Source: Candidatus Obscuribacterales bacterium
GTDB taxonomy: Bacteria; Cyanobacteriota; Vampirovibrionia; Obscuribacterales; Obscuribacteraceae
DNA length: 64,000 nt
NCBI GenBank assembly: GCA_021732025.1
Contig: JAKFVU010000012.1
Span: 17,709-81,708, forward strand
Direction: 5' to 3'
Part shown: one piece after another, positions 7,762 through 15,841 of the stretch
Numbering within the stretch: the stretch's first letter is position 1
Layout of the letters: each line of letters begins with the position of its first letter
The notes under the pieces: model-generated
Database searches by the model: none
What the model saw: only the letters and a program-made list of their open reading frames with translations
Told to the model about the DNA's origin: nothing
Program-made: the position numbers and the translations under genes

Positions 7762-10700
7762 TACTTATCTGACTTCTTCTCGTCGTCTTCTTTAGCCTCA
7801 ATAGAATCAGCTGGCTCAGCTGCCATGGTCTCGGCAGTTTCTTCACCAAGCACAACAGAATCACCGTCTATTGATTCGGGGTCATCAGGCTGACCACTGA
7901 GAAGTTCGCTAACACCTTGGGCACCCAAGATTGCTTCTAAGTCTTCAATACTGATGAAGCCGTCCCCATCCGGATTGGCTCCTTGAGCCTCTTGCACTTG
8001 CTTGATGATGTTGATCAAATCTTCTGGTGTCATCCCTTCTGGCAGATTTTCAAAAGTGAGATTGTCGAGGTCATCTACATCTACTGATTGTGGCTGAGCA
8101 CGGAAAATCTGTTGAATAGATTCAGCTTGGATGCTGCGTAGCAGTTGATTGAACATGTTGAAAGCTTCGCGTTTGTATTCTTGCAAAGGATCTTTCTGAC
8201 CATAAGCTCGAAGCTGAATACCTTCGCGCAGCAAGTCAATATTGTGCAAGTAATCAACCCACTTACTGTCAATATTGTGCAGTAAGACCTGACGCTCGAA
8301 CTCACGCATGTCTTCAGTGCCAATGTGTTCTTCGCGCACTTTATAGGCTAGTTCCACATTTTCCCAAAGACGCTGTCTCAAGTCTTCGTAAGCAAGACCT
8401 TTCAATTCTTCAGGCTTGACGTCCGCCAACATTGGAATATCGACAGAGAGGTTACGCAGCACTTCAGGTAATTGATCATCATCCCACAAGTCGCTCGATG
8501 AATCAGGATCAATCTGTGCTTCTAGAATCAAGTCTAGGTGCTCACGGAGCATGTCGTGCATGCCCACTTTAAGGTCAGCCTTCTCAAGAATACGACGGCG
8601 TTCACGGTAGATAACTTCACGCTGGGTGTTGAGCACATCGTCGTACTGCAAAACGTGTTTTCTGGTATCGAAGTGGTGCGCTTCAACTTTCTTCTGGGCA
8701 TTTTCAATCGACTTGCTCACCATGCCAGATTCAATCGGCATGTCTTCATCAGCCTTGATCATGTCCATCAAACGCGAAATGGCAGCTCCACCAAAAATAC
8801 GCATTAGTTGATCTTCGAGTGACAAGAAGAAGCGTGTGGTACCAGGGTCGCCCTGACGGCCAGCCCGGCCTCTGAGCTGGTTATCGATACGGCGTGCTTC
8901 GTGCCGTTCTGTACCGATAATGTGCAAGCCACCAACAGCAACAACTTCATCGTGCTCTTTGTCAGTTTGCTCTTTCATTGCTGGGGTCAATTCTTTGACC
9001 TTCGCTTCATAGAGAGCGAGCCTTTCTGGGTCGTTATGCAGCTCTTCTGTGTCAGGAAACTCTTTTAACAGTTTCTCTTTTGCAAGATACTCAGCGTTAC
9101 CACCAAGCAGAATGTCGGTACCTCGACCGGCCATGTTGGTTGCTACAACTACAGCGCCTTTGCGACCCGCTTGAGCGACAATCATCGCTTCTTTAGCGTG
9201 TTGCTTAGCGTTCAAGACATGGTGATCAATGCCCTTGCGAATCGCTGCTACCACTTTAGCGGTGCGCAACATCGAAAACAGTCGCTCAGCCAATTCTTCT
9301 TCTTTGGGGAAGTCTGCCTCAGCTTTGCGTACAACTTCTTGCAGCTTCTCGATGTCTATTTGACCAGGACGCTCAAAGATTTTGCGTAGACCATCAATGC
9401 TCTCACCGCTAAGGTTGCGAGCTTTCATGTGAGTATCGATGTTCTTGATTTTCCAGATCAAATACTCGTTCATTTTTTGAGGCTTGCTCAAAAGTTCATC
9501 GATCAGTTCTGATTTTTCAATCGAAACTGTACCGACAAGAACCGGGCGGCCAAGCTGGTGCATATCGACAATTTCTTCTACAACAGCGATGTATTTCATG
9601 CGCTCGTTTTTGTAGATGATGTCTGGATAGTCAATACGTTGATTGCCACGATTGGTTGGAATAGCGACCACATCGAGGTTATAAATCTTGGAGAATTCAG
9701 AGGCTTCAGTCATGGCTGTACCGGTCATACCAGCCAGCTTAGGATAGAGCCTGAACAAGTTTTGATAGGTAATCGAAGCGTAAGTCATGGTCTCTTCTTG
9801 AATCGGCACACGCTCTTTCGCTTCAATAGCTTGGTGCAGACCATCGCTCCAACGGCGGCCTTGCATCATACGGCCAGTAAATTCATCGACGATACAAATT
9901 TCTGGTTTGCCTTCTTCGTCAGGATGAATCACATACTCAGTATCAATGCGATAAAGCTCTTTGGCGCGCAAAGCTTGCACCAAGTGGTGCGAATAGTTGT
10001 GGTGCATATCGAACAGATCGCCGACATCAAGCATTTTCTCAGCATTGATGATGCCTTGTTCAGTAAGAAGAACGTTACGCTGCTTCTCGTCAACCCAATA
10101 GTCACACTCTTCATCGTCTTTATCTTTACCGCGCTCAAGTAGTGGCGCTAGTTGCGACATGCGCACATAAAGATCGGTGTGTGAATCACGAGGGAAGCCA
10201 GAAATAATTAGAGGAGTTCTTGCTTCGTCAATGAGAATGTTATCGACTTCGTCGACGATGGCGAAATAATAGGGGCGCTGCACAAGCTCGTCTAGCGACT
10301 TGCGCATATTGTCGCGCAGATAATCAAAGCCAAATTCGTGGTTGGTACCATAAGTGATGTCAGCACGGTAGGCCTGATATTTTTCATGGTCAGGTTGGTG
10401 CGAATAAACCAATCCTGTTGAAAGGCCCAAGAAGTTATAGAGACGGCCCATCCACTCAGAATCTCGGCGTGCCAGGTAGTCGTTAACAGTAACTACGTGA
10501 ACACCACGACCAGCCAGAGCGTTGAGGTAAGTAGGCAAAGTAGCAACTAAAGTCTTACCTTCACCGGTGCGCATTTCAGCAATCTTGTTGAAGTGCAAAG
10601 CAGCTCCACCCATAAATTGCACATCGAAGTGACGCATGCCGAGCACACGCTTACCAGCTTCGCGACAGACGGCAAAAGCTTCAGGTAAAATTTCTTCTAA

Positions 10701-10988
10701 AACATGAGCCAGCACAATGTCTTTCTTTGTGCGCATCTGCCCAGGCATTTTCGGTGTTTCGTCAGGTATTAACTTAACGTCTTCAACGTCTTTGAGAGCC
10801 TCAGCGATTTTGGCTTTGAATTCAGCTGTTTTACCTTGCAGTTCTTCATCGGTTAACTTCTGCATCGCTGCGTCAAACGAATTGGCCTTATCAACGTAAG
10901 GCTGCAGATGCTGAACGCGCTTCTCGTTGGTATCTCCGAACAAATGTTTGAGAAAACCTTTCGCCCGTTCTTCCAGAACATCCAACAT
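7761..10988 (-). CDS. secA: SecA preprotein translocase ATPase, enlarged form
   Basis: 1075 residues against about 900 in E. coli. Walker A region MRTGEGKTLVATLP, DEVD Walker B (VDEVDNILIDEARTPLIISG) and ATNMAGRGTDILLGG are intact, so it should drive Sec-dependent export. An insertion of about 83 residues sits in NBD2 between KSELIDELLSK and GIDHHVLNAKQH. The C terminus lacks the CxCxSGxxxxxCH zinc motif; instead it has an EF-hand-like loop (NPDGDGFISIED, residues 1005-1016) and then an acidic tail ending DDEKKSDK. GGGAG lies about 10 nt before the ATG. First gene of the secA-tsaB-rimI operon. Confidence 0.97.
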   Translation of the reverse strand: MLDVLEERAKGFLKHLFGDTNEKRVQHLQPYVDKANSFDAAMQKLTDEELQGKTAEFKAKIAEALKDVEDVKLIPDETPKMPGQMRTKKDIVLAHVLEEILPEAFAVCREAGKRVLGMRHFDVQFMGGAALHFNKIAEMRTGEGKTLVATLPTYLNALAGRGVHVVTVNDYLARRDSEWMGRLYNFLGLSTGLVYSHQPDHEKYQAYRADITYGTNHEFGFDYLRDNMRKSLDELVQRPYYFAIVDEVDNILIDEARTPLIISGFPRDSHTDLYVRMSQLAPLLERGKDKDDEECDYWVDEKQRNVLLTEQGIINAEKMLDVGDLFDMHHNYSHHLVQALRAKELYRIDTEYVIHPDEEGKPEICIVDEFTGRMMQGRRWSDGLHQAIEAKERVPIQEETMTYASITYQNLFRLYPKLAGMTGTAMTEASEFSKIYNLDVVAIPTNRGNQRIDYPDIIYKNERMKYIAVVEEIVDMHQLGRPVLVGTVSIEKSELIDELLSKPQKMNEYLIWKIKNIDTHMKARNLSGESIDGLRKIFERPGQIDIEKLQEVVRKAEADFPKEEELAERLFSMLRTAKVVAAIRKGIDHHVLNAKQHAKEAMIVAQAGRKGAVVVATNMAGRGTDILLGGNAEYLAKEKLLKEFPDTEELHNDPERLALYEAKVKELTPAMKEQTDKEHDEVVAVGGLHIIGTERHEARRIDNQLRGRAGRQGDPGTTRFFLSLEDQLMRIFGGAAISRLMDMIKADEDMPIESGMVSKSIENAQKKVEAHHFDTRKHVLQYDDVLNTQREVIYRERRRILEKADLKVGMHDMLREHLDLILEAQIDPDSSSDLWDDDQLPEVLRNLSVDIPMLADVKPEELKGLAYEDLRQRLWENVELAYKVREEHIGTEDMREFERQVLLHNIDSKWVDYLHNIDLLREGIQLRAYGQKDPLQEYKREAFNMFNQLLRSIQAESIQQIFRAQPQSVDVDDLDNLTFENLPEGMTPEDLINIIKQVQEAQGANPDGDGFISIEDLEAILGAQGVSELLSGQPDDPESIDGDSVVLGEETAETMAAEPADSIEAKEDDEKKSDK

Positions 10989-11080
10989 CAGCTAAATCTC
11001 CCACCATAGAATGCATCTCGGCGTATCTTACCGCGCAATCACTTGCCACGCCGCCAGTACCACGGCTATTTTAACATCTT

Positions 11081-11104
11081 GCAGCATCCCTCTTGGGATG
11101 CTGC
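11081..11104. repeat. Perfect 10-bp hairpin between secA and rlmN
   Basis: GCAGCATCCC-TCTT-GGGATGCTGC lies in the 214-nt divergent gap. No T-run follows on either strand, so it is not a classical terminator; it may be a leader structure or operator. A second short inverted repeat (TTTGCGC...GCGCAAA, 11146-11168) lies closer to rlmN. Confidence 0.55.
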
Positions 11105-11202
11105 CACAGACTGCCCCGCCTGCTATCATTTGCTCGTCAAGCGCATTTGCGCAGCCGCAAGGCGCAAACTATGAACAAAACTGAATATCGCGAGCAGAAA
11201 AA

Positions 11203-12279
11203 ATGAACGAGCCGAACCTAAGCACAGAGCCAGTAGAGCCAAAGAAGAAGGCACTCTCAGGCCTTTCTTTGGAAGAATTGACCAAGTTTGTCAAAGAGCA
11301 GGGGCTGCCAGCTTTCAGGGCTAAACAAATTCACACCTGGATTTATGTCAAATATGCAAGCTCATTTGAAGAGATGACAGATCTCTCAGTTGAGTTGCGA
11401 GAAAAGCTTAATCAAGTCGCCCAAGTACCTTTGCTCAAAATCGCACATTTAGAAGTAAGCCGCGACGGCACCCGCAAATATCTCTTTGAACTGCCAGACG
11501 GAAAGCTAGTCGAGTCAGTTTTAATGACTTTCCAAGACCGTCCCAGCCTTTCAGCCTGCCTGTCATCACAAGTCGGCTGCGCAGTCGGTTGCACATTCTG
11601 TGCCACTGGTTACCTGGGCTTCAAGCGCAATTTGAGCAGGCAAGAAATTGTCGACCAAGCAATGTCTATTCAACGCGAGTCAGGACAGCGCATCGCTAAC
11701 ATCGTATATATGGGCCAAGGTGAACCACTGCTCAATACAGAAGAAGTTATTGCTTCGATTCATATCGTCAACCAATCAGTGGGTATTGGTGCCCGCCACA
11801 TTACTGTTTCTACTTCTGGTGTGGTGCCCGGTATCAGACGACTAGCAGAAGAAAATTTACCGGTTACCTTGGCACTTTCACTGCACGCACCAGATGCATA
11901 CACCCGCGAAGAAATTGTTCCAATCACAAAGAAATGGCCTATCAACGAAGTCATGGCCTCAGTGCGTGATTATTACAAGACCACAAAGCGTCGAGTCACT
12001 ATCGAATATGTTTTGCTTGAAGGGGTGAACGATTCAGTAGAACAGGCAGCTCAACTAGCCGAACTGGTCAAAGATCTGCACTGCAATATCAATTTGATTC
12101 CCTTTAACCCGACCAAAAATAACGAAGGCGAGACAATGTACGGTCGCCCGGAGCTACAGGTTCAGCACCGCTTTGCCAACGCCGCTGGTCGCACAGGTAA
12201 AACAGTGACTATCCGCCTAGAACGAGGCACCGATATCGATGCTGCCTGCGGTCAACTTGCCAATAAATTTGTGCAGTAA
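11203..12279 (+). CDS. rlmN: RlmN, dual-specificity 23S rRNA A2503 / tRNA A37 C2-methyltransferase
   Basis: Radical SAM protein with the CxxxCxxC cluster motif in QVGCAVGCTFCATGYLGF, MGQGEPLLN, HITVSTSGVVPGI, LALSLHAP and the conserved C-terminal GRTGKTVTIRLERGTDIDAACGQL, which carries the methyl-carrying Cys. 358 residues, normal length. Divergent from secA. A 12-bp hairpin 32 nt after the stop may end the transcript. Confidence 0.97.
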   Translation: MNEPNLSTEPVEPKKKALSGLSLEELTKFVKEQGLPAFRAKQIHTWIYVKYASSFEEMTDLSVELREKLNQVAQVPLLKIAHLEVSRDGTRKYLFELPDGKLVESVLMTFQDRPSLSACLSSQVGCAVGCTFCATGYLGFKRNLSRQEIVDQAMSIQRESGQRIANIVYMGQGEPLLNTEEVIASIHIVNQSVGIGARHITVSTSGVVPGIRRLAEENLPVTLALSLHAPDAYTREEIVPITKKWPINEVMASVRDYYKTTKRRVTIEYVLLEGVNDSVEQAAQLAELVKDLHCNINLIPFNPTKNNEGETMYGRPELQVQHRFANAAGRTGKTVTIRLERGTDIDAACGQLANKFVQ

Positions 12280-12310
12280 TGGCAATACAGCCGTAGCCAA
12301 GAGCAAAAGA

Positions 12311-12342
12311 ATATCCACGGTGCAAATGAACACCGTGGATAT
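12311..12342 (-). terminator. 12-bp perfect hairpin, likely terminator for the minus-strand lnt-lptF-miniORF unit
   Basis: ATATCCACGGTG - 8-nt loop - CACCGTGGATAT. On the minus strand it is followed by TCTTTTGCTC, a short T-rich tail. It may also act for rlmN on the plus strand, where the tail (CACTGATTTG) is poorer. Confidence 0.6.
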
Positions 12343-12375
12343 CACTGATTTGTTTGTACCAATTAGTACTAAAAG

Positions 12376-12534
12376 TTATCTATTAGGGCTGAAGAACACA
12401 TTGTTCCGAAGCAGCTGTTCTTCGATGCTTGTTCCACCATTGCCACCAGCATTTGCGGCATTTGCAAAGCCAACAACCGCGATAAATAAGGCCAAAACAA
12501 CAAGGCTAACTACGCGTCTTTTATTCTCGTTCAT
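12376..12534 (-). CDS. Small secreted or membrane peptide (52 aa), paralogous to the neighbouring mini-ORF
   Basis: Too short for the ORF track. It reads MNENKRRVVSLVVLALFIAV then GFANAANAGGNGG and ends FFSPNR. A basic start, hydrophobic helix and ANA-type cleavage site indicate a signal peptide, leaving about 25 mature residues. GGAGAG lies 5-6 nt before the ATG. The 3' part and downstream hairpins are repeated in the 27-aa ORF 150 nt upstream. Function unknown. Confidence 0.6.
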   Translation of the reverse strand: MNENKRRVVSLVVLALFIAVVGFANAANAGGNGGTSIEEQLLRNNVFFSPNR

Positions 12535-12682
12535 TGTTCTCTCCAGAAGGCAGTGCTTATGTTAGCAGGCCAGACTGGGGCACAAAACGCCTGACAACGC
12601 CACCACAGCAAGGCAAATGTCCACAATCCAAATAAACACGGAGGACACCATCGATTTGCTTGTACTAAATAGTACAAATATT

Positions 12683-12766
12683 TTATCTATTGGGAGCGAC
12701 CAATCCGGCTATTAGGGCCAGCACCCCCATGACAACGCCCGCTCTGCCGTTTTTCCAGATTTTCAT
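12683..12766 (-). CDS. Mini-ORF (27 aa), truncated paralogue of the adjacent small peptide gene
   Basis: Not in the ORF track. It reads MKIWKNGRAGVVMGVLALIA and ends GLVAPNR, the same PNR-stop ending and the same downstream palindrome as the 52-aa ORF. The ribosome site is weak (GAGAG). It starts 41 nt after the LptF/G-family stop. It may be a tiny membrane peptide or a decaying duplicate. Confidence 0.4.
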   Translation of the reverse strand: MKIWKNGRAGVVMGVLALIAGLVAPNR

Positions 12767-12806
12767 CCGCTCTCAAATGCACCGCAAAACGTAGACCCCT
12801 GAGCTC

Positions 12807-13952
12807 TCAACCTCGCTTCAGCAAAATAGTAAGGAAGAATCCAGAACCAGTAAGTAAAATCAAGGGCAAATAGGCAGCTAAAGCAGGTTCCATGCGGTTA
12901 TTCACGGCCAAGGCTAAAGATACTTCTTGCAAAAGGAAAAAGCTGACGATGAGAAACCCACCATAAATAAGCGAGAAATCTGGCCCTTTACGCTTACGAA
13001 ATAGCACCATAGGTGCCGCCGCCAGAACTAAGAAAAAACAACTCAGAGGGTAAGAGAACCGGCGGTAGTACTGCAGGTAAAGATATGGCGGCACCGGTAC
13101 ACCTTTACTTTGTATAAACTTGATGTTTTCCAACAATTCACCAGTCGACTTATCTAAAGTAGTTTGGAAATTGTTGCCGATGGTCGAGTCTGTATGAGCA
13201 ACAAAAGGAAGTTGCATTGATGCAAAATGCATCTGCACAGCGCTTCCGCTAGTGTTATTCGAGCCCTTACTGGTGTCGAAAAAATCAAAAATACGACCGT
13301 CATATAGCGTCCATGCACAATTTCGCCACTGCGCAGAGCTGGCACAAATGACTTTGACCACATTAGTATTGGTCAAATCAAAACAAACTAAGCCCATTAC
13401 TTTCTTGTCTTGGCCAGCCTCAGTATTTTCTTCTTTTCCTAGTTCGATAATTTTCGAAGTTTTTGTAACACGCCCGTCAAGCGAAATCTCTTCTAATCTC
13501 AATTCAGTACGATCAGGAAATGGGCGCTGTGCTTTATTGGCAGCAATAATAAATAAGCGCCGTGCCAGATCTCGGCACTGCGGAGCAGCGTACTCAGACA
13601 CCAGAAAATTAGCGACTGAACTAATCAAACCCATAACAAGAAAAGGTAGTAGCACCCGCAGCAATGGCACGCCAAGCAACTGCAAAGCCATCACCTCACA
13701 ATCGCGACTAGAGCGAATAAGCACTAGCATTACGGCCATGACAACACCCGATGGCAGACTGTAGACCATACCGGTGGGTAGCTGCAAAGCCATGATCGTG
13801 AGCACCGTATGTAGTGACAGGCCCGAGGCAGTCATCATATCTAGGACGTTTTTAAACTCAGCGGTGCCATAGAAAATACCTAGAATGGCGAAGGTACCAA
13901 CAGTCAGCACCTGTAGGGTTTCGAGCATAATATAGCGATCGTAGAGCTTCAT
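12807..13952 (-). CDS. LptF/LptG (YjgP/YjgQ) family permease
   Basis: 381 residues: an N-terminal membrane block with the family signature (MKLYDRYIMLETLQVL, QLPTGMVYSLPSGVVMAVML, REV-like SRDCEVMALQLLGVPLLRVL), a central soluble beta-jellyroll region (about 130-270) and three C-terminal helices. LptF/G with LptB extract lipopolysaccharide from the inner membrane toward LptC/A. No lptB or lptC is nearby. It starts 12 nt after the stop of lnt copy 1, so it is in the same operon. F versus G cannot be decided. Confidence 0.88.
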   Translation of the reverse strand: MKLYDRYIMLETLQVLTVGTFAILGIFYGTAEFKNVLDMMTASGLSLHTVLTIMALQLPTGMVYSLPSGVVMAVMLVLIRSSRDCEVMALQLLGVPLLRVLLPFLVMGLISSVANFLVSEYAAPQCRDLARRLFIIAANKAQRPFPDRTELRLEEISLDGRVTKTSKIIELGKEENTEAGQDKKVMGLVCFDLTNTNVVKVICASSAQWRNCAWTLYDGRIFDFFDTSKGSNNTSGSAVQMHFASMQLPFVAHTDSTIGNNFQTTLDKSTGELLENIKFIQSKGVPVPPYLYLQYYRRFSYPLSCFFLVLAAAPMVLFRKRKGPDFSLIYGGFLIVSFFLLQEVSLALAVNNRMEPALAAYLPLILLTGSGFFLTILLKRG

Positions 13953-13964
13953 TTTCGCTGGGCC

Positions 13965-15584
13965 TCAGAAGCACCAGCGAGTATATGGAGTTATATCGCG
14001 CTCAACTGGAAGCTCACTGCTGATTGAAGCAGATACTTCTCGACCGGCCTGAGCGAGGATATGACCGCTCGAATCAATAATCGTGGACGGCCCTAAAGCT
14101 GTGGCGAAAACAAATGAGCGGTGATTTTCAACCGCACGCATGACGCAGAATGACACCATCTGATCACTCAAGATAGAGCGGCAAAACCAGCTATTATCAC
14201 TTGCATCAATCAGGACCTCTCCACCAGCCCTAATACTGGCTGAGCAGATTTGCGGCGAGAGATTCTCGAAGCAGATAACGGGAGAAACTTTGACTTTATC
14301 AAAAGCAAAGACAGCGGGCTGCTCACCAGAGCTCATGTCGATATACTTTTTATTGGCACCATAAACGAGAATTCCAATGGGTGTATGCTGAATCCAATCA
14401 GGGGTATACTCGCCAACCGGCACCAGATAACGCTTGTGGTAGAGCCCGGGCAAGACTTCACCATTCTGCTTAATGGCACAGACCGTATTATAGAGCCGGC
14501 CCTGAGCGTCTTTATCAAATACTCCGAGAAGCCAAGATTGTTTGTTTCTTGAAGCAAGACTGGCAGCAGATTTGAGGATAGGTGTCTTTCCACTCACATT
14601 AAAGGCAAGAGACCATTCGGGCCAAACACAAACAGTATCGTTAGGGCTCTTGGCACTGAGGTCAAGATATCTGTTGAGCACATTGTCTACCGAAACTTTG
14701 TGAGCCTTAATAGAAACACCAGCCTGTAAGGCTGTAAACAGAACCTTATCTTTGAGTGCTCTACTTTCACTTTCGAGCCGCGAGAAACCAACCCACAAAA
14801 GGGCGGCCGTCAGCAAAGCTGTCAATGCGCTGTTGGCAATCAACTGTTTTTTGCTATTAAAGGCAATCATACTAATGTCTATGCCAAGGTTTATCTTTGC
14901 TTTTAATAGCGAGGAAGAGGCCAACAGAGCAGCTAAGTTAGCGTTCACTAACATAATCCAGGCACTAATGCCGACACCACCAATTAGAGAGGCAACTTGA
15001 ATGACAGCAAGTTGTTTGTATTGGCTATAGTGCAAAGGCGACCACGGAAAGCCCAACAGCTGTGTAGTGTTGCACATGCGATCAATCAATACCCAAGCAA
15101 TGGGCAAGACCACAAATGTAGGCCAATGCCACTTGCCAGAAAGTCGCGCGGGTAGCCAGCCGCTAACTAAAGGCATGGCTTTAATAAGACAGGGAAAAAT
15201 GGAGACATAAAGCGCTTGCCATGCCGCCAGCATAAGCCAAATCACAGTAGCAGCAAGCTGTGGAAATTGGGCAAAGGTACCCTCGCAGTAGGCTGAGCGA
15301 AATGTTAGAAGCCAACTTAGGTAAACAAGATTATAGCCAAGGCCAAAGCAAAAGCCGCGAACACCTGCAGTCCATGGGCTAGCAGAAGAAAAAGTCAAAA
15401 GCAAAAGACTAGTAGTCCAGAACCAAGGCAAATACCATTGTTCAAATCCTGGTGCGGCCAAGCCAAGGATGGCGCCGCAAACCATTGCCGCAACATGATA
15501 TGACCATTCACCATGGCCCGACGGCGGCAAAGAGGGTAGAGGACGAGCCTCGTCTCTTAGATGAGCGGAGATTAAACCAGTCAC
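13965..15584 (-). CDS. lnt: Apolipoprotein N-acyltransferase, copy 1
   Basis: 539 residues: an N-terminal polytopic region followed by a nitrilase-fold domain. Catalytic residues are visible: Glu in CVWPEWSLAF, Lys in YHKRYLVPVGEYTPDW and Cys in VSPVICFENLSP. Lnt adds the third acyl chain to the N-terminal Cys of lipoproteins on the periplasmic side of the inner membrane. It ends in TRWCF, as does the second copy at 20903-22462. It is directly upstream of the LptF/G permease, suggesting an outer-membrane biogenesis operon. Confidence 0.9.
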   Translation of the reverse strand: MTGLISAHLRDEARPLPSLPPSGHGEWSYHVAAMVCGAILGLAAPGFEQWYLPWFWTTSLLLLTFSSASPWTAGVRGFCFGLGYNLVYLSWLLTFRSAYCEGTFAQFPQLAATVIWLMLAAWQALYVSIFPCLIKAMPLVSGWLPARLSGKWHWPTFVVLPIAWVLIDRMCNTTQLLGFPWSPLHYSQYKQLAVIQVASLIGGVGISAWIMLVNANLAALLASSSLLKAKINLGIDISMIAFNSKKQLIANSALTALLTAALLWVGFSRLESESRALKDKVLFTALQAGVSIKAHKVSVDNVLNRYLDLSAKSPNDTVCVWPEWSLAFNVSGKTPILKSAASLASRNKQSWLLGVFDKDAQGRLYNTVCAIKQNGEVLPGLYHKRYLVPVGEYTPDWIQHTPIGILVYGANKKYIDMSSGEQPAVFAFDKVKVSPVICFENLSPQICSASIRAGGEVLIDASDNSWFCRSILSDQMVSFCVMRAVENHRSFVFATALGPSTIIDSSGHILAQAGREVSASISSELPVERDITPYTRWCF

Positions 15585-15841
15585 TTAACTTCGCAAAAGT
15601 AAGAAATTCATGTAACACATTAGCGCACATAGAGCCGAAAATACCAGTAGTCAGTAGCCCTCGGAACCATCAAAGAATTTCATAAAGGCCCGACATAAAG
15701 TGGCAACAGCCATTCAGTAAAAATTCAATGAGATGGCGCACATGACAATAGCGCCTTCGCTCTATAGACTGAACCAATCAAAGAATTTGCCCAGGCAGAT
15801 TCAGGCATCCCGTTTTCTCCTTTTTCAGAGCCAGCAAAACG

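Larger units (their letters stand above)
12301..12690. repeat. Diverged tandem duplication of a small-ORF 3' region
   Basis: About 80 bp at 12301-12380 recur with substitutions at 12610-12690. Shared blocks include CAAAT(G/A)AACAC, CGATTTG/TGATTTG and TTGTACyAAwTAGTAC, then TATCTATTrGG. On the minus strand each copy contains the last codons (PNR-stop) of a mini-ORF followed by a GTACT/AGTAC hairpin; copy 2 has a perfect 7-bp stem (12660-12677). Confidence 0.7.

Noticed and set aside
9558-10142. 194-aa plus-strand ORF inside secA
   Set aside because: Antisense shadow of a fully conserved secA region; no ribosome site and no family resemblance.
13252-13764. 170-aa plus-strand ORF inside the LptF/G-family gene
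   Set aside because: Antisense shadow without a recognisable domain or ribosome site.
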